A stretch of DNA of 64,000 nt from Chitinophaga jiangningensis (GTDB lineage: Bacteria; Bacteroidota; Bacteroidia; Chitinophagales; Chitinophagaceae): NCBI RefSeq assembly GCF_900142605.1, contig NZ_FRBL01000015.1, positions 35,432-99,431 of the forward strand, in the 5' to 3' direction. Shown piece by piece: positions 15,990 through 23,680 of this stretch (the stretch's first letter is position 1; each line of letters opens with the position of its first letter). Both the position numbers and the translations under genes were made by a program. Below the pieces are notes generated by a model. That model did no database searches and was not told where the DNA came from. It saw only the letters and a program-made list of their open reading frames with translations.

Positions 15990-16802
15990 ATGAAAAAATT
16001 GATTCTCGCATGTATGCTGTTGCTATCTTCTCTTGTTCAGGCACAGCAACGCTTCCACGTCATCGCATTTTATACAGGTATCAGCGACCAGGCACATATC
16101 AGTTTTGTAGCCGAAGCTAACAAATGGTTTGCTGACCAGGCAGCCAAAAACAACTTTACTTTCCGCACTACCAATAACTGGGACCTGCTCAATAAGGATA
16201 CCCTCAAAAACTATCAGGTAGTATTATTCCTCGATACCCGCCCGGAAAAACCGGCGCAGCGCGCGGCTTTCCAGCAGTATATGGAAAAGGGAGGCGCGTG
16301 GATGGGTTTCCACTTTGCCGCGTTTGCGCTCACACCATCTGCCATACCGGCTAACTGGGATTGGTATCACAACACCTTCCTCGGGTCAGGCCAGTTTGTA
16401 AGTAATACCTGGCGGCCTTCCATTGCCTACCTCCGTGCGGAACACCCGGAGCATCCCGTTACCAATGGCCTGCCGGCGGTATTTACATCTGCCCCCAATG
16501 AATGGTACCGCTGGAGTAACGACCTCCGTAAAAATCCGGACATCACAGTATTATTATCGATCGATAGTGCCAGCTTCCCGCTTGGAACCGGTCCTAAACC
16601 CAGTGAAATATGGCATAGCGGCTATTATCCGGTAGTGTGGACAAACAAGAAATATAAAATGGTATATATGAATATGGGGCATAACGACATCGATTATGAA
16701 AACCATAACAAAAAGGAGTTGTCATTTACCTTCGATAACCGCAATGAATCGGACTTAATTTTGAAAAGCCTGCTTTGGCTGGGCAGCCAGGGAGGTAAGT
16801 AA
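15990..16802 (+). CDS. ThuA-like domain protein, secreted
   Basis: 270 residues from ATG 15990 (MKKLILACML), with a signal peptide ending near VQAQ. The mature protein is a single ThuA domain, a class I glutamine-amidotransferase-like fold found in carbohydrate-degradation settings of Bacteroidota: VIAFYTG at the start, YQVVLFLDTRP, the GGAWMGFHFAAF turn and a late VYMNMGHNDIDYE. The reaction of the stand-alone domain is not settled. An upstream in-frame start at 15969 would only add residues before the signal peptide. A TATCTTTA promoter-like box at about 15974 would leave a very short leader. Confidence 0.87.
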   Translation: MKKLILACMLLLSSLVQAQQRFHVIAFYTGISDQAHISFVAEANKWFADQAAKNNFTFRTTNNWDLLNKDTLKNYQVVLFLDTRPEKPAQRAAFQQYMEKGGAWMGFHFAAFALTPSAIPANWDWYHNTFLGSGQFVSNTWRPSIAYLRAEHPEHPVTNGLPAVFTSAPNEWYRWSNDLRKNPDITVLLSIDSASFPLGTGPKPSEIWHSGYYPVVWTNKKYKMVYMNMGHNDIDYENHNKKELSFTFDNRNESDLILKSLLWLGSQGGK

Positions 16803-16868
16803 GAAACCTTCCATGTACCGGTACTGAAACGGAGGAGCCCCCAATACTGCGCCGCGCCGGCGCGGCTC

Positions 16869-16909
16869 CCCGGGATCAAAAAGGGCTGCAAGCCCTTTTT
16901 GATCCCGGG
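16869..16909. repeat. Perfect 19 bp hairpin with 3 nt loop
   Basis: Arms 16869-16887 and 16891-16909 are perfectly complementary (CCCGGGATC...GGGCT) with a GCA loop. It is downstream of the ThuA gene and ends without a T tract on either strand, though runs of A/T are inside the stem. Probable transcript-end hairpin. Confidence 0.6.
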
Positions 16910-16999
16910 ATAATCTGATATCCTGCAAATTATAAAAACTGCATCTGTTTTACTGTTGCATTTTACCTCACCTTTGCAGCAGTTAAACCATACCCATAT

Positions 17000-17791
17000 A
17001 TGCAGTTCAGATATTTCCAGGCAGATGCCTTTACTGCCACCCCATTCAAAGGCAATCCTGCAGGCGTTTGCCTCCTGGATGAGATGCCGGCTGATGACAT
17101 ACTCTCCAACATCGGTAAAGAATTACAGTTACCCATGGCAGCTTTCCTGCTGAAGCAGGATAAGGATTATCAATTGCGCTGGTTTTCTCCGGCTGGTACT
17201 GAATCACAGCTCTGTGGCCACGCTACGCTGGCGAGCGCGCACATCCTTTGGGAAACCGGGGCTGTGCCAACGGAGACGCCTATACGCTTTCATACGGTAG
17301 CGGGTATACTCACTGCCTCCAACAGTGCTGATGGCTGGATTACACTCGATTTTCCGGCGTTTAATGTCATACCTGATACGGATACTACAGTGTTTACAAG
17401 GATTTTCCCGGAACTCACCGCACTACATCGTACAGATGGTGGGCGTTACCTGGTGGAGTTGCCGGATGAAGCAGCCGTGAAGAATTACCAGCCCGATTTC
17501 CATCTCATTAATAACTATAAAATTATTATCACCGCAAAAGCGGATGCAGGCAAGCCATACGACTTCGTATCCAGGTTTTTTTCGCCGGTGAGCGGTGTAC
17601 CGGAAGATTCCGTGACCGGATCAGCCCATAGTGCACTGGTACCTTTCTATGCTAAAAAGTTGGGTAAAACCAGTTTCAATGCATTACAGGTTTCGCCAAG
17701 AGGAGGAGAACTGCGCGTAGCGCTGAAAGGCGACAGGGTGGAAATTGCAGGTCAGGCGGTAACGGTGGTGGAAGGGAAGTTACGTTACTAG
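17000..17791 (+). CDS. PhzF family isomerase/epimerase-like protein
   Basis: 263 residues, the usual length. Two-fold diaminopimelate-epimerase-like fold: FQADAFTATPFKGNPAGV at the N-terminus, LCGHATLASAH at about 73-83, and SVTGSAHSALVPFYAKKLG in the C-terminal half. PhzF enzymes isomerise small aromatic or dienoic substrates with a Glu in an S-E-T-A-F motif; here the corresponding segment reads LPMAAFLL, so the acid is missing (see findings). Most stand-alone members have no known substrate. ATG 17000; no partner gene nearby. Confidence 0.9.
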   Translation: MQFRYFQADAFTATPFKGNPAGVCLLDEMPADDILSNIGKELQLPMAAFLLKQDKDYQLRWFSPAGTESQLCGHATLASAHILWETGAVPTETPIRFHTVAGILTASNSADGWITLDFPAFNVIPDTDTTVFTRIFPELTALHRTDGGRYLVELPDEAAVKNYQPDFHLINNYKIIITAKADAGKPYDFVSRFFSPVSGVPEDSVTGSAHSALVPFYAKKLGKTSFNALQVSPRGGELRVALKGDRVEIAGQAVTVVEGKLRY

Positions 17792-17821
17792 GCAGTATTC
17801 CTTTTTGATACATTGATAATC

Positions 17822-17970
17822 AACGAAGTAGAGACGCCTCGCAGGCGTCTATCCGGGTAAATCTTCACAACAATCTCTAACATAATAAACTTCGTAGGCC
17901 CCTTGGCGTTATATAGATTTTTGCGAAGATTGTGTTTTGATAGACGCCTGCGAGGCGTCTCTACTTCGTT
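17822..17970. repeat. MITE/REP-like inverted-repeat element, copy 1
   Basis: Terminal arms 17822-17851 and 17941-17970 are perfect 30 bp inverted repeats. Each arm contains its own palindrome GACGCCT-CGC-AGGCGTC. The interior (about 90 bp) has no reading frame of note. It lies between the convergent PhzF and SDR genes. A second copy at 38083-38207 shares the GTAGAGACGCCTCGCAGG core. Confidence 0.85.
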
Positions 17971-17986
17971 ATGAAACAGGATAACC

Positions 17987-18808
17987 CTACTCCAAAAACA
18001 AATCCTTCCGCAACTTCCCGCCCGGGTTCACGGCATACTTATCAAAATCCTGCACCCCGGCGGATTGCAGCACTTCTTCATCAATCAGTGTAAAACCGGT
18101 ATAGCTTGATGAGGGTTGCGACAGGATATAATGCACCGCATCTGCCACAATATCAGGCGTACGGCTCATATTCACGAGTGCCTCGCCGCCCAGCAGGTTT
18201 TTCACCGCAGCGGTAGCGATGGTAGTGGCCGGCCATAATGCGTTGGAGGCAATACGGTATTGTTCCAGTTCCGCTGCCCATCCCAGTGCCAGCATGCTCA
18301 TGTTGTATTTGCTGATGGTATAGGCAACGTGTGGGCCCAGCCATTGCGGCGCCAGGTTGATGGGAGGGGAGAGTGTCAGAATATGTGGATTGTTTCCTTT
18401 TTTCAGATGTGGTATGCAATGTTGCGCCATCAGGAAGGTGCCTCGCACATTGATGTCGTGCATAAGGTCAAACTTTTTGGCATTGGTTTGTTCAGTGTTG
18501 GTCAGCTGAATGGCGGAAGCGTTGTTGATGAGGATATCAATCCCGCCAAAGTGTTCCACTGCCTTTGCGACGGCTGCGGCAATCTGGCCTTCATCGCGAA
18601 TATCCACCTGCACGGCGAGCGCCTTGCCACCGGCGGCTTCTACTTCTGCGGCCGCGCTGTGGATGGTGCCGCCCAATCTTGGATCTTCTTCCACGCTTTT
18701 AGCGGCGATAACGATATTGGCCCCATCGGCGGCCAGCTTTAGTGCAATGGCTTTACCAATGCCTCTGCTGGCGCCGGTAATAAAAACTGTTTTTTGCTGA
18801 AAACTCAT
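17987..18808 (-). CDS. Short-chain dehydrogenase/reductase, HSDL2-like
   Basis: 273 residues. Rossmann motif TGASRGIGKAIA at about 11-22, NNAS at about 97-100, and the catalytic YTISK at about 170; the Ser of the triad is in LTLSPPINL. The LSPPINLAPQWLG segment and the extended N-terminal loop (AKSVEEDPRLGGTIHSAAAE) are typical of HSDL2-type SDRs, whose NADP-dependent substrate is poorly defined but often linked to fatty-acid metabolism. ATG 18808. Convergent with the PhzF gene across the repeat element, 63 bp downstream of the MFS gene on the same strand. Confidence 0.92.
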   Translation of the reverse strand: MSFQQKTVFITGASRGIGKAIALKLAADGANIVIAAKSVEEDPRLGGTIHSAAAEVEAAGGKALAVQVDIRDEGQIAAAVAKAVEHFGGIDILINNASAIQLTNTEQTNAKKFDLMHDINVRGTFLMAQHCIPHLKKGNNPHILTLSPPINLAPQWLGPHVAYTISKYNMSMLALGWAAELEQYRIASNALWPATTIATAAVKNLLGGEALVNMSRTPDIVADAVHYILSQPSSSYTGFTLIDEEVLQSAGVQDFDKYAVNPGGKLRKDLFLE

Positions 18809-18871
18809 AACCTGCGGCTTTTAATTACCACAGGAATTTAAGCATTCTTTTGCGGCCGGCAAAAACTTAGC

Positions 18872-20113
18872 TCAGGCTGGTTGTACACCGCCGGTATCGC
18901 TGTTATCCCATTCCCGGGAATGTTTACGCCGGTAGGATACGAATACTGCCACCGCCACCGCGCCGGCAATGCCTTGCAGCAGCACGGTGAACTTAGGTCC
19001 TGCCATATTAGCCAGTGCACCCGCGAGTAAACTACCTACTGGTATCATGCCCTGGTAGGCCATGATGTAGTAGCTGATAGCCCTTGCACGCATCTGCGGC
19101 TGAGCATGGGTTTGTATATAGGTATTGATGGCTGATGTCTGCGCCATCATGCCAATACCGGAGCAGGTCATAAACACCAGCGCCATAGGCAGCCAGCCGG
19201 CGTAAGAAAGCAGTAGTAAGCTCAGGGAAAAAATACAGCTGGCAGTGATGAGTATCTTAATCATGTCTTTACCGGGTTTGAGTCGCGCCATGTATATGGC
19301 GGATATTATAGAACCCACGCCTGCAGCGCTTTCAAACCAGCTGAATGTTTTGGCATCTCCATTGAAAATATCTTTGGCAAACATGGGCATCAGGGTATTA
19401 AAAGGCATTACCAGCAGGCTGCTGGCGGTTAGCATGAGTAAGAGGCTGCTGAGGTCTTTGTCATGGGAGATGTAATGGAATCCGGCACGCAGTTCTGTCC
19501 ATATACTTACCTCTGATTTGCTCAGCACCGGCACATCCAGTTTCATCATAAACAGGGAGATCATAATGGGAATGTAGCTGAAAAAGTTCAGCGCAAAACA
19601 TACGTTCTCTCCCCAGTTGCTGAGGATGATCCCTGCCAGGGCAGGCCCGGCGATGCGCGCAAAGTTCATCATGGTGGAGTTGAGCGCAATAGCATTGGGG
19701 AGGTCCTCCCGTTGGGTCACCATGTCTACCATCAGGCTTTGGCGACAGGTAACATCAAAAGCATTGATGATGCCCAGCAGCAGCGTGAGCAGAATGATTC
19801 CCGTGATATTATAATATTTGAAATATACCAGCAGGGCCAAAGCGAGGGCCTGTAACATGGAGATCACCTGCGTGCGCACCAGCACTTTGTAACGATTGTG
19901 ACGATCAATATAACTTCCGGCATAAGGGGCTAAAATAAGAGAAGGGATCAGGCCTGCAAAACTTACAACACCCAGCAGCAGCGCGGAGCCGGTCAGGCGG
20001 TATACCAGCCAGCAAACGGCTGTTTTCTGCATCCACGTGCCTATCATTGACACCGATTGCCCCGAAAAGAACAACCGGAAGTTGCGGGATCTTAAAGAGC
20101 GAAATACATCCAT
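18872..20113 (-). CDS. MFS transporter (MFS_3/EntS-like exporter family)
   Basis: 413 residues from ATG 20113 (MDVFRSLRSRNFRLFF), with about twelve membrane helices. The N-terminal RNFRLFFSGQSVSMIGTWMQ followed by an SYIDRHNRYKVLV loop after helix 2 is characteristic of the MFS_3 group of exporters (enterobactin exporter EntS relatives). The cargo is unknown. I chose 20113 rather than 20137 because the conserved family start is at MDVF. It is divergent from a LysR-type gene (134 bp gap), a common regulator-exporter layout. The SDR gene follows downstream on the same strand. Confidence 0.9.
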   Translation of the reverse strand: MDVFRSLRSRNFRLFFSGQSVSMIGTWMQKTAVCWLVYRLTGSALLLGVVSFAGLIPSLILAPYAGSYIDRHNRYKVLVRTQVISMLQALALALLVYFKYYNITGIILLTLLLGIINAFDVTCRQSLMVDMVTQREDLPNAIALNSTMMNFARIAGPALAGIILSNWGENVCFALNFFSYIPIMISLFMMKLDVPVLSKSEVSIWTELRAGFHYISHDKDLSSLLLMLTASSLLVMPFNTLMPMFAKDIFNGDAKTFSWFESAAGVGSIISAIYMARLKPGKDMIKILITASCIFSLSLLLLSYAGWLPMALVFMTCSGIGMMAQTSAINTYIQTHAQPQMRARAISYYIMAYQGMIPVGSLLAGALANMAGPKFTVLLQGIAGAVAVAVFVSYRRKHSREWDNSDTGGVQPA

Positions 20114-20247
20114 ATAAAGGTTTTTCCAGATTATCACTTAGCAGTAGGCGACTGCTGCCATTCAATTCGTGCACAAAATTCCTATATTTACCTTAATAAG
20201 TTAAATAGATTGTTTTAATCATTTCCATTAGTAAAACCGATTAATCG

Positions 20248-21132
20248 ATGGAGCTACGCCAGTTGAAATACTTCGTACATGCGGCTGAAAAGGGTAATTT
20301 TACGGCTGCCGCAGAGGAGTTATTTATCACCCAGTCCACGCTGTCCCAGCAAATCATGCAACTGGAAGCGGAGTTGAATACACACCTGTTCGACAGAATA
20401 GGCCGCAAAGTACGGCTCACGGAAAGCGGACAGGTGATGCTGGAACATGCCCGGTTTGTATTGGCAGAAGTGGATAAAACGCGGCAGGCAATAGAAGACC
20501 TGCAAGGCCTGCTCACAGGTGAACTCCGCATCGGCGTCACCTATGCGTTTACTTCTCTGCTGCTGCCGCTGCTCACCAGCTTCCCTAAAAAATACCCGGG
20601 CATAAGATTGCGTATCGTGTATGCATCACCGGATGAACTGATGCCAAAGCTGCTGGCAGCCGACCTGGACATCGTTTTAACTTTCCATACTTCCGGCCAG
20701 GATGATGCGCTCAACATGGTACCCCTGCTTAAATCCCGTATAGTGATGGCCGTTAGTAAAAACCACCGGCTCGCCTCGGCTAAAAGCCTGCCCATAGAAG
20801 CACTGAAAGGAGTAGATATGATCCTGGCTACCCGTGGGTACAGTTCCCGCGATTTTTTAGATGAAATTCTCTATAAGCATAATATCGGGTTAAGTGTAGG
20901 CATTGAAATGAACGACGTGCATTCATTATTGTCGCTGGTAGAAAAAGGCCATTGGGCCACCCTGTTAAATGAGCGTGCGGTAGCGGGCTGGAAGAATATA
21001 GTGGCTATACCGGTAAAAGGAAAGGAGTGGGAGCGAAGGTCCTATATCATTACCCAAAAGAATACCCATCCAAAAAAGTCGGCGGTCCGCTTCATGGAAG
21101 AGCTCCTGAAACTGACCGCCAACGAAAGGTAA
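20248..21132 (+). CDS. LysR-family transcriptional regulator
   Basis: 294 residues. Winged helix-turn-helix at 1-60 (LRQLKYFVHAAEKGNFTAAA, ITQSTLSQQIMQLE), then the periplasmic-binding-like effector domain (GELRIGVTYAFTSLLLPLL onward). The overall pattern resembles CynR-type members. Divergent from the MFS exporter, which is its most likely target; the shared gap contains AT-rich dyads such as GATTGTTTTAATC suitable for LysR binding. The ATG at 20248 begins MELRQLK, the family-standard start. Confidence 0.93.
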   Translation: MELRQLKYFVHAAEKGNFTAAAEELFITQSTLSQQIMQLEAELNTHLFDRIGRKVRLTESGQVMLEHARFVLAEVDKTRQAIEDLQGLLTGELRIGVTYAFTSLLLPLLTSFPKKYPGIRLRIVYASPDELMPKLLAADLDIVLTFHTSGQDDALNMVPLLKSRIVMAVSKNHRLASAKSLPIEALKGVDMILATRGYSSRDFLDEILYKHNIGLSVGIEMNDVHSLLSLVEKGHWATLLNERAVAGWKNIVAIPVKGKEWERRSYIITQKNTHPKKSAVRFMEELLKLTANER

Positions 21133-21141
21133 CGTGAATTA

Positions 21142-22215
21142 TTAATTATGTTCAGTGCGTACATCCATTACCGAGAGGCGGTAATATTCCCTGAAATCTT
21201 TTTTGAAACGCTCAAAACTAGTGTCTGCTGTGCTCACAGAGCCGTCCGGGTTGATACAGGGAAGGTACCCGCACATGCTGGCAATGGTTTCTTCCTCCTC
21301 AATAGTGGTGAGTAATTGCATATAAGCCCAGTCCATCCGCTCCATTTTCAGATAATGATGAATGGTGCAGTGCATAACTGCCTGGAAGTGGTCGTTGAGG
21401 TCCTGGAAGTTTTTGTTGAAGCGTGCTGCCAGATAGCTTTCTATATCAAATACGCCGAGGTTCGAATTGATTGCTTCCGCAATTTCCTGTGCATAGTCTC
21501 TTTCCAGTTGCGATATCTCTTCGCCGCTGCCTTCCACCAGCTCATTCATGAAATTGCACATGAAGTTAATGGCGTTGCGGTGAATATATTTAATGCCGAA
21601 CGGGCGCAGATCCTGGCAATCCAGCATGCGCCGCTTGGCCGTTTCCCGGATGTGGTTCATGCTGATGTTGCGGTCGTGTACCCTGCTGGTAGTGTTGAAG
21701 TCCATCCAGCGCTTGAAGCGCCTCATTTCCGGGAACATCTTACACAGCCGGTCGATATATTTAGGCCAGATAGTGATATAAAATATTTCGGCAACGCCAC
21801 CCTCCACAATAGCTGTATTAACGCCTTTGGTGACCCTGTAAAGGCCTACAGAGCTGGAGCTGGAATCGCCCACCGCTACAGTATGGCCTTCCGCTGTTTC
21901 CACCAGGTAATGGGTGGATTGGTTGACGGCCAGTATCGGGAGGTAACTTTCTAATTTTAAAATACTTCCGGCTGGCAGGCAATGCATGTCCTTGCTGATG
22001 CAAATCCCGAAAATATCCAGTTTCTGCTCCATTACCCAGCCGTGCTCGTCCCGGTCAACGTATACGCGCGCATGGCGCCAGATATAGTTTTTTAGATCGT
22101 CATGGATAAGAGAAGTTTCCACAGGATAATCTTTGCCCTTTGAGTGCAGCAGGATCTTTCTTTCGATTGCCATTGATTGATATTTTAATGGTTTTCCACC
22201 GTTGTAATTGTTCAT
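21142..22215 (-). CDS. Divergent AraC-like protein
   Basis: 357 residues from ATG 22215 (MNNYNGG); a GTG at 22275 would lie only 17 bp from an upstream conserved box. The N-terminal half resembles the ligand-sensing region of Bacteroidota AraC proteins (VMEQKLDIFGICISKDM). The C-terminus keeps the outline of the tandem helix-turn-helix (FQDLNDHFQAVMHCTIHHYL, ETIASMCGYL, FERFKKDFREYY) but has an insertion of about 15 residues rich in Gly, Ser and Thr in the second unit, where classic members are compact. Central segments are rich in charged helices. Function is inferred from this pattern only. Confidence 0.6.
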   Translation of the reverse strand: MNNYNGGKPLKYQSMAIERKILLHSKGKDYPVETSLIHDDLKNYIWRHARVYVDRDEHGWVMEQKLDIFGICISKDMHCLPAGSILKLESYLPILAVNQSTHYLVETAEGHTVAVGDSSSSSVGLYRVTKGVNTAIVEGGVAEIFYITIWPKYIDRLCKMFPEMRRFKRWMDFNTTSRVHDRNISMNHIRETAKRRMLDCQDLRPFGIKYIHRNAINFMCNFMNELVEGSGEEISQLERDYAQEIAEAINSNLGVFDIESYLAARFNKNFQDLNDHFQAVMHCTIHHYLKMERMDWAYMQLLTTIEEEETIASMCGYLPCINPDGSVSTADTSFERFKKDFREYYRLSVMDVRTEHN

Positions 22216-22291
22216 TTTTTCGACACCTTTACAGGTAGTTGTATTAGCAACTACTTTTTCAATATCACTAAACACGGCGAGGGGAGGGTTG

Positions 22292-22322
22292 GTACCAGAA
22301 ATTTACCAATCGTTAACAAAAA
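22292..22322 (-). promoter_or_regulatory. Conserved 31 bp box, copy A
   Basis: Read on the minus strand it is TTTTTGTTAACGATT then TTTCTGGTAC-like sequence, matching copy B at 23597-23627 in 27 of 31 positions. It precedes the AraC-like gene by 77 bp (ATG 22215). Contains the palindrome GTTAAC. Function unknown. Confidence 0.5.
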
Positions 22323-22324
22323 AA

Positions 22325-22870
22325 TTATACTTCGGTTGAGAGAAGGAGCAGTTTATTTACAGTAGCCCAGTTGCGGGTAGTAGCTACGGACTTTAACTTC
22401 TTTTCCAGCAGCATGTTAGTGAATACGGGTTTCGGGTGGTCTTTTTTTATGGAGATGTAAATCTCCCTGCCGGCAAATACAAAGCTTTCTCCAGGGGTTT
22501 CCAGGGTTAAAAAGGCCTGTTGTAAACGCTGATCCGGCACGCTGTGCACGAATACAACATATAACTTACGATCTTCTTCAGCAGCTATGCTGCCATAGGG
22601 GTGCGATTGCACAATTGCCTGCAGCGCGGCGGGGGTACGGAGCAGCACATCTACCCGGTAACCCAGCTCGGCTTCCAGCGTGCTTTCAATCTTTTTTAAT
22701 AAAGCCTGCTCTCTAGTTTTTTTAGTTCGGAAGATGACATTGCCGCTCTGAATATAAGTGCGTACGGCGTCAAATCCCATCGCCTCAAAAATCCCACGGA
22801 GCAACTCCATCTTAATAATCTTTTGCCCGCTTACATTGATGCCTCTTAAAAGTGCAATATAGGTTTCCAT
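22325..22870 (-). CDS. DUF1697 family protein
   Basis: 181 residues, the family length. METYIALLRGINVSGQKI at the start and AVRTYIQSGNVIFRTKK shortly after are the DUF1697 hallmarks; the fold is alpha/beta with no assigned reaction. ATG 22870. It is followed immediately by copy A of the conserved box and, 50 bp further, by the AraC-like gene. No signal peptide or membrane segment. Confidence 0.92.
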   Translation of the reverse strand: METYIALLRGINVSGQKIIKMELLRGIFEAMGFDAVRTYIQSGNVIFRTKKTREQALLKKIESTLEAELGYRVDVLLRTPAALQAIVQSHPYGSIAAEEDRKLYVVFVHSVPDQRLQQAFLTLETPGESFVFAGREIYISIKKDHPKPVFTNMLLEKKLKSVATTRNWATVNKLLLLSTEV

Positions 22871-22928
22871 TTACAAGAACGATTTTACGTACCTGTAAAT
22901 ATAGATTTTCGGTGAGAGAAATTGAAAA

Positions 22929-22959
22929 ATCGGGCCGCCTATTGAGGGTGCGACCCGAT
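22929..22959 (-). terminator. Intrinsic terminator
   Basis: ATCGGGCCGC (22929-22938) pairs with GCGACCCGAT (22950-22959), one G-T pair; on the minus strand the stem is followed by TTTTTC. It would end the transcript of the secreted protein gene that stops at 22993. Confidence 0.65.
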
Positions 22960-22992
22960 GGTCTTTGGTTTTATCTCAGCCTACTACAAATT

Positions 22993-23505
22993 TTACTGCG
23001 CTTTTTCCTGCTTCTTCTTTTTCAGGGATAAATCCGTTACTTCCACAAAACGAACCGCTGTATCCGACATGATCGTAACATTGGTAAATGTTTTGTTGAA
23101 AACTTTCGTTTTCTCCCCGTCGGTGAAGCGGATGGCCAGGGTACATTCCAGGTCCAGCTTGTTGCGGGTCGGCGGATTTACATACACCCGGATAAACGTA
23201 TCCTGAATGTCTTCCAGTTTGTACTTCTCCGTACTCATCGTAAGCGGTATCTTCTTGTCCCAAACATTGGCCCACTTCTCTACATTGTCGTTTTTAGCCA
23301 GAATGTAGTCCTTGTCATCATTGTAGTTATGAAATCCTACCCTGACGCTCATGGTGCCGTTGGGGTCCTTCTCACAATTGACTGTGTGAATTGAAAATTT
23401 TGCTTCCAGGATGTCCTGTTTGCTGTCCGGGTGATTCGTTTGCGCCTGTGCAGCATAACATGCTGTGGTCATCAGGCAGGCGCTTAATACACGACGCATA
23501 AGCAT
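22993..23505 (-). CDS. Secreted protein of unknown function
   Basis: 170 residues with a signal peptide (1-22, ending near AQAQ). The mature part is beta-rich (KFSIHTVNCEKD, MSVRVGFHNYND, LAIRFTDGEKTKVF) and ends in a strongly basic tail (SLKKKKQEKAQ). I recognise no family. ATG 23505, or 23499 two codons on. Copy B of the 31 bp box lies 92 bp upstream, and a terminator follows it, so it seems to be a single-gene transcript. Confidence 0.7.
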   Translation of the reverse strand: MLMRRVLSACLMTTACYAAQAQTNHPDSKQDILEAKFSIHTVNCEKDPNGTMSVRVGFHNYNDDKDYILAKNDNVEKWANVWDKKIPLTMSTEKYKLEDIQDTFIRVYVNPPTRNKLDLECTLAIRFTDGEKTKVFNKTFTNVTIMSDTAVRFVEVTDLSLKKKKQEKAQ

Positions 23506-23596
23506 AATGTAAGGGTTTCCGAGATGAAAGAATAAGATACCAGATTGTAAACATTACGTGTTACAACTTTAGCATAATATCCGAACTAGCATTTTA

Positions 23597-23627
23597 GTAC
23601 TAGAAATTAATAAATCGTTAACAAAAA
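23597..23627 (-). promoter_or_regulatory. Conserved 31 bp box, copy B
   Basis: 27 of 31 bases match copy A at 22292-22322, including TTTTTGTTAACGATT on the minus strand. It sits directly after the helicase terminator and 92 bp before the secreted-protein gene. Its position suggests a promoter or a regulator site. Confidence 0.5.
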
Positions 23628-23656
23628 TGGCCTTACCCGGTCGGGTAAGGCCATTT
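23625..23656 (-). terminator. Intrinsic terminator of the DEAD-box helicase gene
   Basis: AAATGGCCTTACCCG (23625-23639) pairs perfectly with CGGGTAAGGCCATTT (23642-23656) around a 2 nt loop; TTTTT follows on the minus strand. It overlaps copy B of the 31 bp box by three bases. Confidence 0.8.
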
Positions 23657-23680
23657 GCGTCACAGACTGACGAAATATGC

